Positions 8,217-17,364 of a DNA stretch of 64,000 nucleotides are shown piece by piece; position 1 is the stretch's first letter; every line of letters begins with the position of its first letter. Source of the DNA: Micrococcaceae bacterium RIT 802. GTDB taxonomy: Bacteria > Actinomycetota > Actinomycetes > Actinomycetales > Micrococcaceae. The translations under genes and the position numbers were made by a program. Where the stretch lies: NCBI GenBank assembly GCA_016892645.1, contig JAFEMX010000013.1:43149-107148 (forward strand), read 5' to 3'. Under the pieces are notes generated by a model that saw only the letters and a list, made by a program, of their open reading frames with translations, ran no database searches and was not told the DNA's origin.

Positions 8217-11200
8217 CGGGGCGCCGTTTCTCCATCGCCGACCTGCGCGCACTGCGCATTCACCAACCTGCCTTGGAACATGACGATGGCTCGTCCGGGT
8301 CGTTCTCTCCGATCGGGTTGAAAGCGCCAGCCGGGGATGTCGCCATCTGCCGCCTGTCGGGGGTTGAGCAGAAGGAACGCCTTGGGCGGCAGCGTCCGTG
8401 CGGCCGCTGGAAGACGCATCAGCCCGGATCGTTCGGGGCCGACGGACATCACGACGTGCGTCCCCCCGCGGATCATGGCATCCAGCGTCGCCAAATGCAC
8501 ATCCGATAAATCCAAGACGTCGTCCAGAAGCAGGACATCCGGTGCAGGGCGGTCCGGCTCCAGCCGCTGGGAGACGTTGAGAAGTCCTCCGAGTTGGTGA
8601 GCCAGCAGTCTGATCAAACTGGTTTTCCCGGATCCGGGACCGCCGAGAACCATGCCGACGGAGCCGGGTTCCCAGACCCAGGCACGGTTGTCCGGTCCGA
8701 TGACGGCGACGGGATATCGTCCGCGTCCCGCACGTGCATGTGCCAACGCGGCAGCCGGAGCCCGTTCAGGTAGCGGTAGGCACCGTCGAACCGGAAGTTC
8801 CGGAGCGGGCCCGGCGGTATTGGGACTCGATGGAGGTGGCGTGCACAGCTGGACGATGGCTCCCTGCTCGTCGGTACCTGGACCAGTCCATACGGACCGC
8901 CCAGCCAGGGGAGCGGTATTGCGGAGTCTTGGCCAGCCCATCGTGGTTTCCGGGCCAAGGCCAAAACGGAGATAGAGCCGATCCTCTGCCAGCGCAAGGT
9001 AACGGGACGACATCAGGTCCCGGTCCCCGATGACGACCAGGCAGCCATTCCGCTGTTCGGCGGATCGCGCCAGGGCAGCCAACCGGTCATCGAGTGCGGC
9101 GAAGTCGGAGGCACCCAGGGCAGCGGACCACGCGGCCAAACCGCTGACCAGCAGGACGCGCGTAGCAGTCCTTTCCGAAATCGAATCCTCTCCGATGTCA
9201 AAGACATCCAACAGCTCCGAGACACGTTCTGGTTCGCCAGTGCCGACGTAGCCCGCTACACGGGGAAGCTGGGCGACCGTTGAGAAGTACCCGCTGCCGT
9301 CCAAGACGTACACATGTCGTTCGGTGTCCCCTGTGGCCAGCGCCTGCAGCACGCGCAGCAGTGCCGCCGGGGCGGTGCTTCCGGGGCCGGCGATGATCGC
9401 CAGCCTGCGCTGCTTCTCCGGGTGCCACCACAGGGGGGTCAGCCGCTGGTTCTCGATGTCGTCGACCAGGCCCAGAGCAATGGCGCCGTCGGGTCGTTGA
9501 CGTCGTAGGCGACCGGGGATGAAATGCAATTCAGCGGGCAGTGGTGGGGCGAAAGCGGACACCGGCATGGGAGGCGAGGGAAACCCTGACGTCCGCGCCG
9601 CCAGCTCCATCGCCGGGGACGTCGACTCGGCCGCCGGGCCATGGAGTGTCGCTACGGTATGGCAATCCTGGAACGCCGGACCGATCTTCTGGATCTTCCA
9701 GAGGGGATTGCGTTGGTCAACGATTATCGAGCGGAAGGGCCGAAGCTGTTCACCGGCGCGCCGTATGAAACCGGCGCCCGGGGTCGACACGGGGATCTCG
9801 GCGGCCACTGAGGACCCCAGCAGTTCTTGCGAATCGCCCGAGTTGAGCAACCGAAGCGAGATGACGGAATTGATATTGGCGCGCATGGAGGCCGTTACGA
9901 CTCCTTGCGGTCGCTGGGTCGATAGCAAGAGATGCACCCCTAGCGAGCGACCGATGGTGGCGATGCGCATGAGTTCCTGCACGGCGTCGGGGAGCTCGTC
10001 GGAGAGGATGCGGAATTCGTCGACAATGACCAGTAGCCGTGGAAGTGGCGGTGCTCCCGCGCAACCCGAACGGCGATACCGGGCGTAGTCCTCGACATTG
10101 GCGTCCTGGAAGATGGATTCCCGACGCCGGAGTTCGACCCTCAGGCCCGCCAGGACCCGTTCCCCGGATTCCACGTTTAGATCCGTCACGAGGGTTTGGC
10201 AGTGCGGGGTCTCGGCAAAGGGGCCCAACGTCGAGCCCCCCTTGAAATCGAGAAGCACGAGAGCGAGCTGGTCTGGGCCGTAACGGTGTAACAGGTCCAT
10301 GGTCATGGATTTGAGAAGTTCGGATTTTCCCGACCCCGTGGTCCCGGTGACAAGCACATGCGGGCCGTCTCCAACGAAATCGAGTTCACATGTGGATTCG
10401 GCGGATTGGCCGATGCGGCAGTGGAGGGCCGATTCGCTGGAGGCGCGCCAGACGGGCTCCGTTCCGTTTTCGGCCGGCGATCCGTCTGGACCGGCGGGCA
10501 TTCCACCCTGGCCGGGGGACCTGGACCCCGTGGGAATCTCGGGTTCGGCGGCGACCGCCGTGTCAGCCATCGTTGAACGCGAGATTCCATCCAGGCTGAC
10601 GTGGACTACCCCGTCGCCGACACGCAAGGTGGACGCGGTGGTATCGAGCATCCAATCGGCCATGTCGTGTTGGTCTACTCCTGTCAGGATGATGCTGGGA
10701 CCGGGCCTGCCATCGCCAGATGTCCTGGCCTGTGACACGAGGCGGTCTGGATCCGCGAGCCCGGGCATGGTGATGACCACTGATCCCGGCGGCAACGATT
10801 CGAGCGCGGTTTGGGCATCGGCAAGGTCAGGGCATGCCAGAACGCCCGGCAGGTAGCGGGCTTCGGCGGGCAGTAGGTCGGTCCTGCCCACGATCACGAG
10901 TGACGAGTTGGCGCGCGCGCACGCCGAGGAGAGTTGAAGGACCGCCGCGCGTAAGACGGGGCCGAGCATTCCTCCCGCGCCAGTGAGAAGTCCGAGGCCT
11001 CCCGGCGAGACGCTGGCGATGACGGGACCTGGGACGGGCACGATTTGCGGACCGCGGTAGGTGGTTGGATCGATGCTGAGTAGGGGCATGACGTGGCCCG
11101 AACCGAAGCGCAGCGGATGCGTCGGCGGTACAACCGGTTTGCCGGCAAGCCGAGCGCCGCGTGTTGGGCTGGCACCTCGGAGTGTGCATTGCCCGACCGG

Positions 11201-12040
11201 AGGAACCCACGTCTCGACCTTGGAGATCAGATCCGTGGAGACCGTCCGGATTTGACGGCGCATTTTCCGGCGGTTCACCAGCTCGTTGGTGGCCGGAACG
11301 CCTCCGGTGACCAGTCCGAGTGCACTGAATGCCAGGAATATCCATGAGCCCAGGGTCAGTGCCATGACGATGCCGATGGCCAGGGGAAGAAACGCGGTGG
11401 TCATGGTCAGCCACGGTCTGCTCGTGGCGGACGTGGCGTGCAGCGTGGTCACCGGTGGCGGCCAGACAGGCCGTGCCGGCGTTCTGGCATCCTGTCCCTG
11501 TAAGTGAACCGGGCAAATTCGGAACGTCGTCTCTCCTAGAACGAATTCGTCCCCGACACCGAGAAATTGTGGTCCCTTCTTGCCCGTCTGGTCGGTTCGG
11601 GGGGAACCGGCAGGGGCCCGGACCAACGCTATGGACGTCTGGTCGACGATGATGTCGGCATGGTGCCGCGACAAGGCAGGATCCGAGGCGCGAAGATCGC
11701 AATCACTTCTACCGATCGAATAGCAACCCCGGGTGAGGCTGAGATGCTGTCCGCAATCCGGGCCCTTTACGGCGACGAGCAACACCTCGGTCGTTCGTGT
11801 ACCCGATTCGGTGGAACGCCTAAATGGCGTCAGCGTTAACATTCCGCGGTCGGGCAGCTCGCCCAGTTCTCCTAGCGGCACGTTGCCGTCAGGCCACAGA
11901 TCGTGATGGCCGAGCTTCTCAAATGCCCCGGCTAGCGCCTTTCCGTTGATTCCTGAGGGGCCGTGGACCTCGAAATAAGACGTGGGCAGGATCTCGAAAT
12001 CACCACCCGGCCGTGGGAGAACGGCAACGTGCAGTGCCAC
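8213..12040 (-). CDS. FHA-domain FtsK/SpoIIIE-type double ATPase (EssC-like)
   Basis: Very large membrane ATPase (1275 aa). In order: an N-terminal domain, an FHA phosphothreonine-binding domain (GRSD near 110 and SRHH near 125), a pair of membrane helices at about 214-248, a FtsK/SpoIIIE domain with Walker A GTTGSGKS (about 566-573) and Walker B LVLLDFKGG, and a degenerate second P-loop domain with GGPGSGKT near 1135. This is the EssC/EccC architecture of type VII secretion motors, but no EsxA/WXG100 or other ESX gene is visible. GTG 12040 is favoured because AAGGAGG lies 6 nt upstream; longer in-frame starts (TTG 12061, ATG 12046) precede or abut that site. Divergent from tadA. The FHA domain could link it to the PASTA kinase (inference). 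Confidence 0.85.
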   Translation of the reverse strand: MALHVAVLPRPGGDFEILPTSYFEVHGPSGINGKALAGAFEKLGHHDLWPDGNVPLGELGELPDRGMLTLTPFRRSTESGTRTTEVLLVAVKGPDCGQHLSLTRGCYSIGRSDCDLRASDPALSRHHADIIVDQTSIALVRAPAGSPRTDQTGKKGPQFLGVGDEFVLGETTFRICPVHLQGQDARTPARPVWPPPVTTLHATSATSRPWLTMTTAFLPLAIGIVMALTLGSWIFLAFSALGLVTGGVPATNELVNRRKMRRQIRTVSTDLISKVETWVPPVGQCTLRGASPTRGARLAGKPVVPPTHPLRFGSGHVMPLLSIDPTTYRGPQIVPVPGPVIASVSPGGLGLLTGAGGMLGPVLRAAVLQLSSACARANSSLVIVGRTDLLPAEARYLPGVLACPDLADAQTALESLPPGSVVITMPGLADPDRLVSQARTSGDGRPGPSIILTGVDQHDMADWMLDTTASTLRVGDGVVHVSLDGISRSTMADTAVAAEPEIPTGSRSPGQGGMPAGPDGSPAENGTEPVWRASSESALHCRIGQSAESTCELDFVGDGPHVLVTGTTGSGKSELLKSMTMDLLHRYGPDQLALVLLDFKGGSTLGPFAETPHCQTLVTDLNVESGERVLAGLRVELRRRESIFQDANVEDYARYRRSGCAGAPPLPRLLVIVDEFRILSDELPDAVQELMRIATIGRSLGVHLLLSTQRPQGVVTASMRANINSVISLRLLNSGDSQELLGSSVAAEIPVSTPGAGFIRRAGEQLRPFRSIIVDQRNPLWKIQKIGPAFQDCHTVATLHGPAAESTSPAMELAARTSGFPSPPMPVSAFAPPLPAELHFIPGRLRRQRPDGAIALGLVDDIENQRLTPLWWHPEKQRRLAIIAGPGSTAPAALLRVLQALATGDTERHVYVLDGSGYFSTVAQLPRVAGYVGTGEPERVSELLDVFDIGEDSISERTATRVLLVSGLAAWSAALGASDFAALDDRLAALARSAEQRNGCLVVIGDRDLMSSRYLALAEDRLYLRFGLGPETTMGWPRLRNTAPLAGRSVWTGPGTDEQGAIVQLCTPPPSSPNTAGPAPELPVRRCLPLPERAPAAALAHARAGRGRYPVAVIGPDNRAWVWEPGSVGMVLGGPGSGKTSLIRLLAHQLGGLLNVSQRLEPDRPAPDVLLLDDVLDLSDVHLATLDAMIRGGTHVVMSVGPERSGLMRLPAAARTLPPKAFLLLNPRQAADGDIPGWRFQPDRRERPGRAIVMFQGRLVNAQCAQVGDGETAPR

Positions 12041-12120
12041 AGGCATCCTCCTTGCTTTCAACTCTGACTAGGGCCAAGGCTAGTTGCCATACACAGGGGA
12101 TGTGGCGCACGTTCTACAGC

Positions 12121-12150
12121 TGTGGAAAACCCGTCCGGAGATTATCCACA
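12121..12150. promoter_or_regulatory. Inverted DnaA-box-like pair in ftsK-like/tadA intergenic region
   Basis: TGTGGAAAA (12121-12129) faces TTATCCACA (12142-12150); the latter is a perfect match to the classical DnaA box and the former is one base off in reverse. They sit in the 223-bp divergent space that must hold promoters for the ATPase gene and for tadA. A regulatory role is inferred. Confidence 0.4.
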
Positions 12151-12263
12151 CGTCGGCGTAACCGCTTGTTTGGCGGGATGCGGGTCGGTAGTGTCACAGG
12201 TGCCGTCCCAGCCGCGGACGCCAAGGGCGCTGGGCCCATGCCATTCAATGCCTGGAGGTGAAG

Positions 12264-13490
12264 GTGGACGGCCAACGCATCATCGAAGATGAAGTGCGCG
12301 AGCGCGTACGTCGCCGCGGGCTGGATCCCTCCGAGCACGTCACGGAGGTCCGGCGGATCGTCGACGTGGCTGTCCGGGACTATGACGAGCGGTCCCTCCT
12401 GGAGGGCCTGCCCAGGCTCGGTCAACTCGACGAGACGGGTCGTGCCGTTTTTGACGCGGTTGCCGGTTTCGGGCCACTCCAGCCGCTCTTGGACGATCCT
12501 GAGGTCGAAGAAATCTGGATCAACTCGCCGACTGAGGTCTTTGCTGCCAGGGGTGGAAGCTCGGAATTGACGTCCATCCGCTTGGACGACGCGCATGTCA
12601 GGCTCCTGGTCGAGAGAATGCTCAAGTCCTCGGGCCGCCGGTTGGACCTCTCCACGCCGTTCGTCGACGCGGCGCTACCGGATGGCTCGCGGCTACATGT
12701 GGTGATCCCAGACATCACCCGTAAGCACTGGTCAGTGAATATCCGGAAGTTCATCGCCCGCGCGTCTCGGTTGGACCACCTCGTCGAATTGGGATCACTC
12801 AGCCGACAGGCGGCAGACTTCCTCCACATGGCGGTTGGTGCCGGGCTCAACGTCCTGGTTTCCGGAGCCACTCAGGCGGGAAAGACCACGTTGCTGAATT
12901 GCCTGGCTTCGGGCATTGGAAGCCGTGAACGGGTCATCACCGTCGAGGAGATCTTCGAGTTGAAGATCCCGCTTCGGGACGTCGTTGCCATGCAGTGCCG
13001 CCAGTCCAATCTTGAGGGACACGGGGAGATCGACATGCGCCGAATCGTCAAGGAGGCACTACGCATGCGCCCGGACCGCATCATCGTCGGGGAAGTCCGT
13101 GAAGCAGAGGCACTGGACATGCTGATTGCGATGAACGCGGGCTTGCCGGGCATGGCCAGTGTGCACGCGAATTCCGCCCGTGACGCCGTCACGAAAATCT
13201 GTACGCTTCCATTGTTGGCCGGCGAGAATATCAACTCGAACTTCGTGCTTCCCACGGTGGCTTCGTGCATAGATCTAGTGGTGCATTGCGAACGCAACGG
13301 CGCCGGACAACGCGGTGTATCCGAGATCATCAAGCTCGGTCGCCGCGTGGAGAACGGAATCATCGAATCTTCGACGATCTTCAACCGTGTTGAAGGTGAG
13401 CTGCAGATGGCCCCATCCGCCGATCTGACCCATGAAAAATTCGAACACGCCGGCGTTGACACCTCGACGCTGCTGGGGGCCGGACGATGA
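12264..13490 (+). CDS. tadA: TadA/CpaF-family pilus assembly ATPase
   Basis: Cytoplasmic secretion ATPase (408 aa) that powers Flp/Tad pilus assembly. After an N-terminal helical domain it shows the CpaF core: GPLQPLLDDPEVEEIWIN, the Walker A loop SGATQAGKTT, the VEEIFELKI Asp/Glu box, and the MRPDRIIVGEVREAEALDML Walker B/His region (quoted here in full as a 20-residue block). GTG 12264 follows GGAGG by 5 nt; the GTG at 12258 overlaps that ribosome site. Translationally coupled to tadB (4-bp overlap). Confidence 0.92.
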   Translation: MDGQRIIEDEVRERVRRRGLDPSEHVTEVRRIVDVAVRDYDERSLLEGLPRLGQLDETGRAVFDAVAGFGPLQPLLDDPEVEEIWINSPTEVFAARGGSSELTSIRLDDAHVRLLVERMLKSSGRRLDLSTPFVDAALPDGSRLHVVIPDITRKHWSVNIRKFIARASRLDHLVELGSLSRQAADFLHMAVGAGLNVLVSGATQAGKTTLLNCLASGIGSRERVITVEEIFELKIPLRDVVAMQCRQSNLEGHGEIDMRRIVKEALRMRPDRIIVGEVREAEALDMLIAMNAGLPGMASVHANSARDAVTKICTLPLLAGENINSNFVLPTVASCIDLVVHCERNGAGQRGVSEIIKLGRRVENGIIESSTIFNRVEGELQMAPSADLTHEKFEHAGVDTSTLLGAGR

Positions 13491-14338
13491 GTTTGGTGTA
13501 CGGACTGCTCCTGGGCCTGGGCAGCCTCTTGGTCTGGCAGGCATGCTGGACCGAACCTGCAAAACCCGAAAAGGTACGGAAGCGCCGGATCGAGACCTTG
13601 CTGCTCCACGCGGGTCTGGACAAGGTCAGCGTCGGCGGTTTCATCTCGGCGATGGTCATTTGCTTCCTCCTGATTGCCGTCATCGTCTTCGTCGTGACCT
13701 TGTCACCCCTGATTGCAGTGATCTTCGGTGCCTTTGGGGCAACTCTTCCGATCTTGGTAGTTCGCTGGCGCGCGGCCAAACGTGCAGCCGCCCTCCGCGA
13801 ACAATGGCCCGACGTCGTGGACCATCTTCGCTCCGCCATACGGGCCGGGCTTTCGCTCCCCGAGGCGCTGATCCAATTGGGGACCCAGGGGCCGGAACCG
13901 CTGAGGCCAGCATTCGTGGATTTCGGGCTGGATTACCGGGCGACGTCACGTTTTGACGAGGCAATAGAGCGGTTGAGGTACCGGTTGGCGGATCCCGTGG
14001 CGGACAAGATCATTGCGGCGCTGATGATCACCCGCGACGTCGGGGGATCCGATCTCGGTGAGATGCTGGGGACCCTGGGCGGATTCTTGCGTGACAGCGC
14101 GAGGACACGTGGTGAACTCGAAGCCAGACAGTCCTGGACCGTTAATGCCGCGCGCCTTGCAGTTGCAGCCCCCTGGGTGATCCTGCTTCTCATGTCCACC
14201 CAGCCCCAGGCTGTCGAAGCATATTCCACATTGAGTGGAGCATTCGTGCTCCTGGCGGGACTATTTATCTCGTTCGTGTGTTATCGGATCATGCTGGGCA
14301 TCGGGTCGCTGCCCAGCGAAGAAAGGATCCTCAAGTGA
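13487..14338 (+). CDS. tadB: TadB-like pilus assembly membrane protein (T2SSF family)
   Basis: Inner-membrane platform protein of the Tad pilus (283 aa), overlapping tadA by 4 bp (ATGA). It has an N-terminal helix, a helix pair around residues 43-90, a cytoplasmic T2SSF/GspF domain (DVVDHLRSAIRAGLSLPEAL through DLGEMLGTLGGFL) and C-terminal helices. It is expected to dock TadA and gather pilin subunits. Confidence 0.88.
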   Translation: MSLVYGLLLGLGSLLVWQACWTEPAKPEKVRKRRIETLLLHAGLDKVSVGGFISAMVICFLLIAVIVFVVTLSPLIAVIFGAFGATLPILVVRWRAAKRAAALREQWPDVVDHLRSAIRAGLSLPEALIQLGTQGPEPLRPAFVDFGLDYRATSRFDEAIERLRYRLADPVADKIIAALMITRDVGGSDLGEMLGTLGGFLRDSARTRGELEARQSWTVNAARLAVAAPWVILLLMSTQPQAVEAYSTLSGAFVLLAGLFISFVCYRIMLGIGSLPSEERILK

Positions 14339-15276
14339 GCCCCGGAATCGCCTGGGGACTGGCCCTCGGACTGCTCTTGGGGGCCGGGCTCTGGTTGAGC
14401 TTCGTCAGGCTTCCCGCCTTGCGCCGAGTGACGTTCGCCGACCGCATTGCCGGACAGCTCCGATCGGGTAAGGAGCCCTCCGGAGCCAGGGTCGGGCAAG
14501 TGGCAGCCGAGTCGCCCTTGGGGCCGCTGGTCAAGATTATGTGGCCGGTCCTGAAGGATCTCGTATCCATGTTGAACCGTTTCAATCCGGCCGGCGGCGG
14601 CTTGCAGCAGCGATTGCAGCGCGCCGGTCTCGATATGAGCATTACTGAGTTCCGCATATCGCAATTAACCTATGCGGGTGCCGGTCTGCTGGTGGGAAGC
14701 CTTTTGATCGCCGCTTCCGTGGCCGGCGGAACATTCAACGGGCTTCTCTCGATTATGATCCTCATCGTTTCTGCCTTGGCGGGGTATATCTTCCGAGAGT
14801 GGCACCTGACCGAACAGGGCACAAAACGCAGCCGCCGTATCTTGGGACAGTTTCCCAGTATTGCTGAGCTCATAGCATTGGCCGTGGCAGCGGGGGAGAG
14901 CACCGTTGGCGCCATTGAACGAGTATGCAACTCCTCGCAGGGGGACCTGCCGGATGAATTCAATGCGTTGCTGGCGGACATCCGGTCCGGAATGCCCATG
15001 ACCACTGCCTTTCGTCACATGGCCAAGCGTCTCGATCTGAATGCCATGACGAGATTTGTCGATGCAATCACTGTCGCTTCGGAGCGGGGAACGCCGTTGG
15101 CGGAGGTCATGAAGGCGCAGGCGCAAGATGTCCGAGACGCAGCAAAACGCGAACTCATGGAGACAGCCGGACGCAAGGAGATCAGCATGATGATTCCCGT
15201 GGTGTTTGGGATCCTTCCGCTAACCATTGTCTTCGCGGTATATCCGGGCCTGTCGCTCATCGACATGAACCTGTAG
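14335..15276 (+). CDS. tadC: TadC-like pilus assembly membrane protein (T2SSF family)
   Basis: Second platform protein (313 aa) starting at GTG 14335 in a GTGA overlap with tadB, with AAAGGA upstream. Hydrophobic N-terminal helix, a second helix pair near residue 120-160, a T2SSF domain (QFPSIAELIALAVAAGEST onward) and C-terminal hydrophobic segment (MIPVVFGILPLTIVFAVYPG). Homodimer or TadB-TadC heterocomplex expected. The next gene downstream is the pilin gene broken by the prophage. Confidence 0.88.
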   Translation: MSPGIAWGLALGLLLGAGLWLSFVRLPALRRVTFADRIAGQLRSGKEPSGARVGQVAAESPLGPLVKIMWPVLKDLVSMLNRFNPAGGGLQQRLQRAGLDMSITEFRISQLTYAGAGLLVGSLLIAASVAGGTFNGLLSIMILIVSALAGYIFREWHLTEQGTKRSRRILGQFPSIAELIALAVAAGESTVGAIERVCNSSQGDLPDEFNALLADIRSGMPMTTAFRHMAKRLDLNAMTRFVDAITVASERGTPLAEVMKAQAQDVRDAAKRELMETAGRKEISMMIPVVFGILPLTIVFAVYPGLSLIDMNL

Positions 15277-15331
15277 GGGCCAAGAGCGGCTTGGCACACG
15301 AAATCGAAACCATCCAAGAGAGCAGGACAAA

Positions 15332-15484
15332 ATGAAGAACACATGGAACAGAGCTGCTGCCTTCGGAATGACGGCAACACTGATCTGCCTGTCACACGTC
15401 AGTGGACTGGGACGGCGCATCCGTGAGGACGAGCGAGGGGATGTCCCAGGATGGGTCATGATCACGTTCATGAATAGGGCCTGA
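15332..15484 (+). pseudogene. Flp-type pilin gene, 5' part (split by prophage)
   Basis: Reads 50 codons from ATG 15332, with a hydrophobic N-terminal segment (AAAFGMTATLICL) and the segment ERGDVPGWVMITF typical of small actinobacterial Tad-locus pilins, then crosses the prophage junction after 15471 and stops at TGA 15482 after three phage-derived residues (NRA). The membrane/polymerisation helix is lost, so the truncated product should not assemble. Joined to 60272-60374 it gives an 80-aa protein in frame. Inactive in the lysogen but not decayed. Confidence 0.82.
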
Positions 15485-15491
15485 TGTCACC
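15450..15491 (+). other. attL (host-phage junction, left)
   Basis: Crossover core TTCAT at 15467-15471. Left of it is pilin coding sequence; right of it (15472-15491, GAATAGGGCCTGATGTCACC) is the right half of attP. The palindrome formed with the phage half of attR places the central dinucleotide AT at 15470-15471, 28 bp from the integrase stop codon. Confidence 0.8.
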
Positions 15492-15498
15492 CACGGGT

Positions 15499-16926
15499 TC
15501 ACCGGAGCGTTGGCGGGTCTTCCCAGAGTCCGGCTACGGCGACTTGTGAGCGTGGCCGTCCGGGTTTGACCAGGACGGGATGGATGAGCCGGGTGAGCAT
15601 GTCGCGGCGTACCTCGACGGGGAGGGTGTCCCAGTTGGCTAGCAGGTCCGGGACGATGGCGGCGGGTGGCTTGGTTTCGGCGACGGCGAGCTGGCGCAGC
15701 TGGGCTTCGGTGGTGTTGATCTCGGTTTTGGTTTGGTCGCGGAGGCGTTCGTAGGAGTCCTGGGGGATTGTGCCGTCGACGAGTTTCAGGGTGAGGTTGT
15801 CCATGCGGGCGCCGAGCCTGACGAGCTTCCGCCGCAGGGTCGCTTCCTGGTTGGTGGCCCCGGTCTTGGGTTTCGGTGTCGGTAGGTCTTGGGCGGCGCG
15901 GGTGATGTCGTTGGCGATGCCTTGCAGCCATTCCTGGACGGCGTCCTCGACGACGGTGGTGGTGACGTATCCTCCGGTGTGGGCGCGTTTCTCGTTGGCG
16001 GCCTTGCACCGGTACTTCGCGGTCTTCCCGGTGCCGAATAGGCCGGCGTTCATGGGGGATCCGCAGGCGCAGCGGATGAGCCCGGAGAGCAGGTACTCGG
16101 ACCGTTCCGTCCGTCGGGACACGCGCCGGGTTTCCCGGCGTGCCAGGTACTCCTCGAACTCCGCGTGGGTGATGACGGGTTCGTGTGCGCCGGGAATGCG
16201 CTCGCCGTGGCGGGTGATGTAGCCGGCGCCGAAGCCCTGGTCGAGGATGCGGCGGATGGTGCGTGCGGACCAGAGTCCGTCGCCGGAGGGTCCGTACCCG
16301 GTGACGGGTCGTGTTGGGCCGTCGTTGGCCCACCGGACGAGCGAATAGACGGATGCCCCGGCGTTGTACCTCCGGTACATTTGCGCGAGCACAGGGCCGC
16401 TCACAGGGTCTGGGGTGAACCCTTCTGCCCGGGTGTACTGGTAGCCGAAGCGCGGTTTCCCGTTGGCGGGTAGTCCCTGGTTGACGCGGCGGGCGTGGGA
16501 TTCCTTCCACACGTCGCCGATGCGCTCGGATTCGAAGGCGGCGAATTCGGTGAGCATACCGCGTGCGAGGCGGCCGGTGCTGGTGGAGACGTCGAGTGGT
16601 TCGGTGGCTGATTCGATGCGGCCGCCGGCGGTCTCGACCTTGTCCGCGGCGACGGCCCAGTCGAGCCGGGATCGGGAGAGCCGGGACCACTTCCACAGCA
16701 CGATGACGTCCGCGGTGCCGTCCTCGATCATGGCCATGACCCGCAGCACGGCGGGCCGCTTCCATGTCCGCCCACTGATCCCCGGATCCGACTCGACCGC
16801 TACGACGTCGTAGCCCTGCTGCTTGGCGTAGGCGCGGCCGGCGGTCTCCTGCAGCTCGAGGCTGATCGATTCCTCCCGCGCCACGGACTGCCGCAGGTAC
16901 AGTACTGCCTTCGGCTTACCGGCCAT
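15499..16926 (-). CDS. int: Large serine recombinase (prophage integrase)
   Basis: A 475-aa large serine integrase. The catalytic resolvase domain begins at the N-terminus with the nucleophile Ser14 in LYLRQS and the conserved DPGISGRTWKRPAV and WKWSRLSRS motifs; a recombinase domain follows (NGKPRFGYQY), then a zinc ribbon (IRCACGSPM … KYRCKA, four Cys) and a Leu/Arg-rich coiled coil (about 355-420). It would recombine attP with attB in the pilin gene without host factors; excision needs a directionality factor. Its 3' end abuts attL, its 5' end follows the ImmA-like gene by 29 bp, so both likely share the promoter with the LexA-type palindrome. Confidence 0.95.
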   Translation of the reverse strand: MAGKPKAVLYLRQSVAREESISLELQETAGRAYAKQQGYDVVAVESDPGISGRTWKRPAVLRVMAMIEDGTADVIVLWKWSRLSRSRLDWAVAADKVETAGGRIESATEPLDVSTSTGRLARGMLTEFAAFESERIGDVWKESHARRVNQGLPANGKPRFGYQYTRAEGFTPDPVSGPVLAQMYRRYNAGASVYSLVRWANDGPTRPVTGYGPSGDGLWSARTIRRILDQGFGAGYITRHGERIPGAHEPVITHAEFEEYLARRETRRVSRRTERSEYLLSGLIRCACGSPMNAGLFGTGKTAKYRCKAANEKRAHTGGYVTTTVVEDAVQEWLQGIANDITRAAQDLPTPKPKTGATNQEATLRRKLVRLGARMDNLTLKLVDGTIPQDSYERLRDQTKTEINTTEAQLRQLAVAETKPPAAIVPDLLANWDTLPVEVRRDMLTRLIHPVLVKPGRPRSQVAVAGLWEDPPTLR

Positions 16927-16955
16927 GGTCTTCCCCCTGGTTCATTCGCTTGTGG

Positions 16956-17363
16956 TCAGTCTTGTGCGGCGGCGCGGACGTGTTCAAGGTGCCGCAGGTC
17001 CTCTGGGGACAACGCGGCCAGCCGGTCCAGCAGGACGTCCTCGGTCACCCAGAGCTCGTCGGCCAGCTCGTCCAGCCCTCGTGCCCACGGCACCTCCGCC
17101 AGCAGCCGCTCCCAAGCGATCAACCGGCGTGCGGCCGCCTCGCGGACCTGCCGCTCCACCGCCACCGACTGACAACCCCGATGCCCGTGCTCCAGGTGCA
17201 CCATCTCGTGCACCAGCACAGACCGCCGCTCACGCTGCGACAGCCCCGGGTCAATCCAGATACGGCGCTCGCCGTCGGTGGCCGCCGGGATGCCCGGCGC
17301 GGGCCGGGCCCAGATGACGATGACGTGCGCCAGATGACGCAACTCCCCCCAAGGATGGAACAT
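16956..17363 (-). CDS. ImmA/IrrE-family metallopeptidase
   Basis: A 135-aa zinc protease. The HEMVHLEHG motif (HExxH at residues 52-56) and small size match ImmA/IrrE proteins, which cleave phage repressors (ICEBs1 ImmR, phi105) or DdrO and so trigger induction. The probable substrate is the divergent-switch repressor at 20573-21211 (inference). First gene of the minus-strand immA-int unit; its start is 2 bp from a perfect 20-bp palindrome with a LexA-type core. Confidence 0.85.
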   Translation of the reverse strand: MFHPWGELRHLAHVIVIWARPAPGIPAATDGERRIWIDPGLSQRERRSVLVHEMVHLEHGHRGCQSVAVERQVREAAARRLIAWERLLAEVPWARGLDELADELWVTEDVLLDRLAALSPEDLRHLEHVRAAAQD

Positions 17364-17364
17364 G

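Noticed and set aside
8213..12040. FtsK chromosome translocase
   Set aside because: Has FHA domain, only two helices, two P-loops and no FtsK gamma domain; EssC-like architecture fits better.
12062..12263. Possible chromosomal origin because of DnaA-like boxes
   Set aside because: Only two boxes, no dnaA/dnaN/gyr genes nearby, no AT-rich unwinding region.
15470..15472. ATG as alternative crossover (15470-15472 and 60276-60278), also giving an in-frame pilin
   Set aside because: It would restore a 78-aa pilin, but attP built from it lacks the 16/20 dyad symmetry, so TTCAT with AT centre is preferred.
15482..15489. TGATGTCA is shared by both prophage ends (also 60274-60281) and is longer than TTCAT
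   Set aside because: Using it as the core leaves the pilin out of frame and past a stop codon, and destroys the attP palindrome. TTCAT gives an intact frame and symmetric attP.
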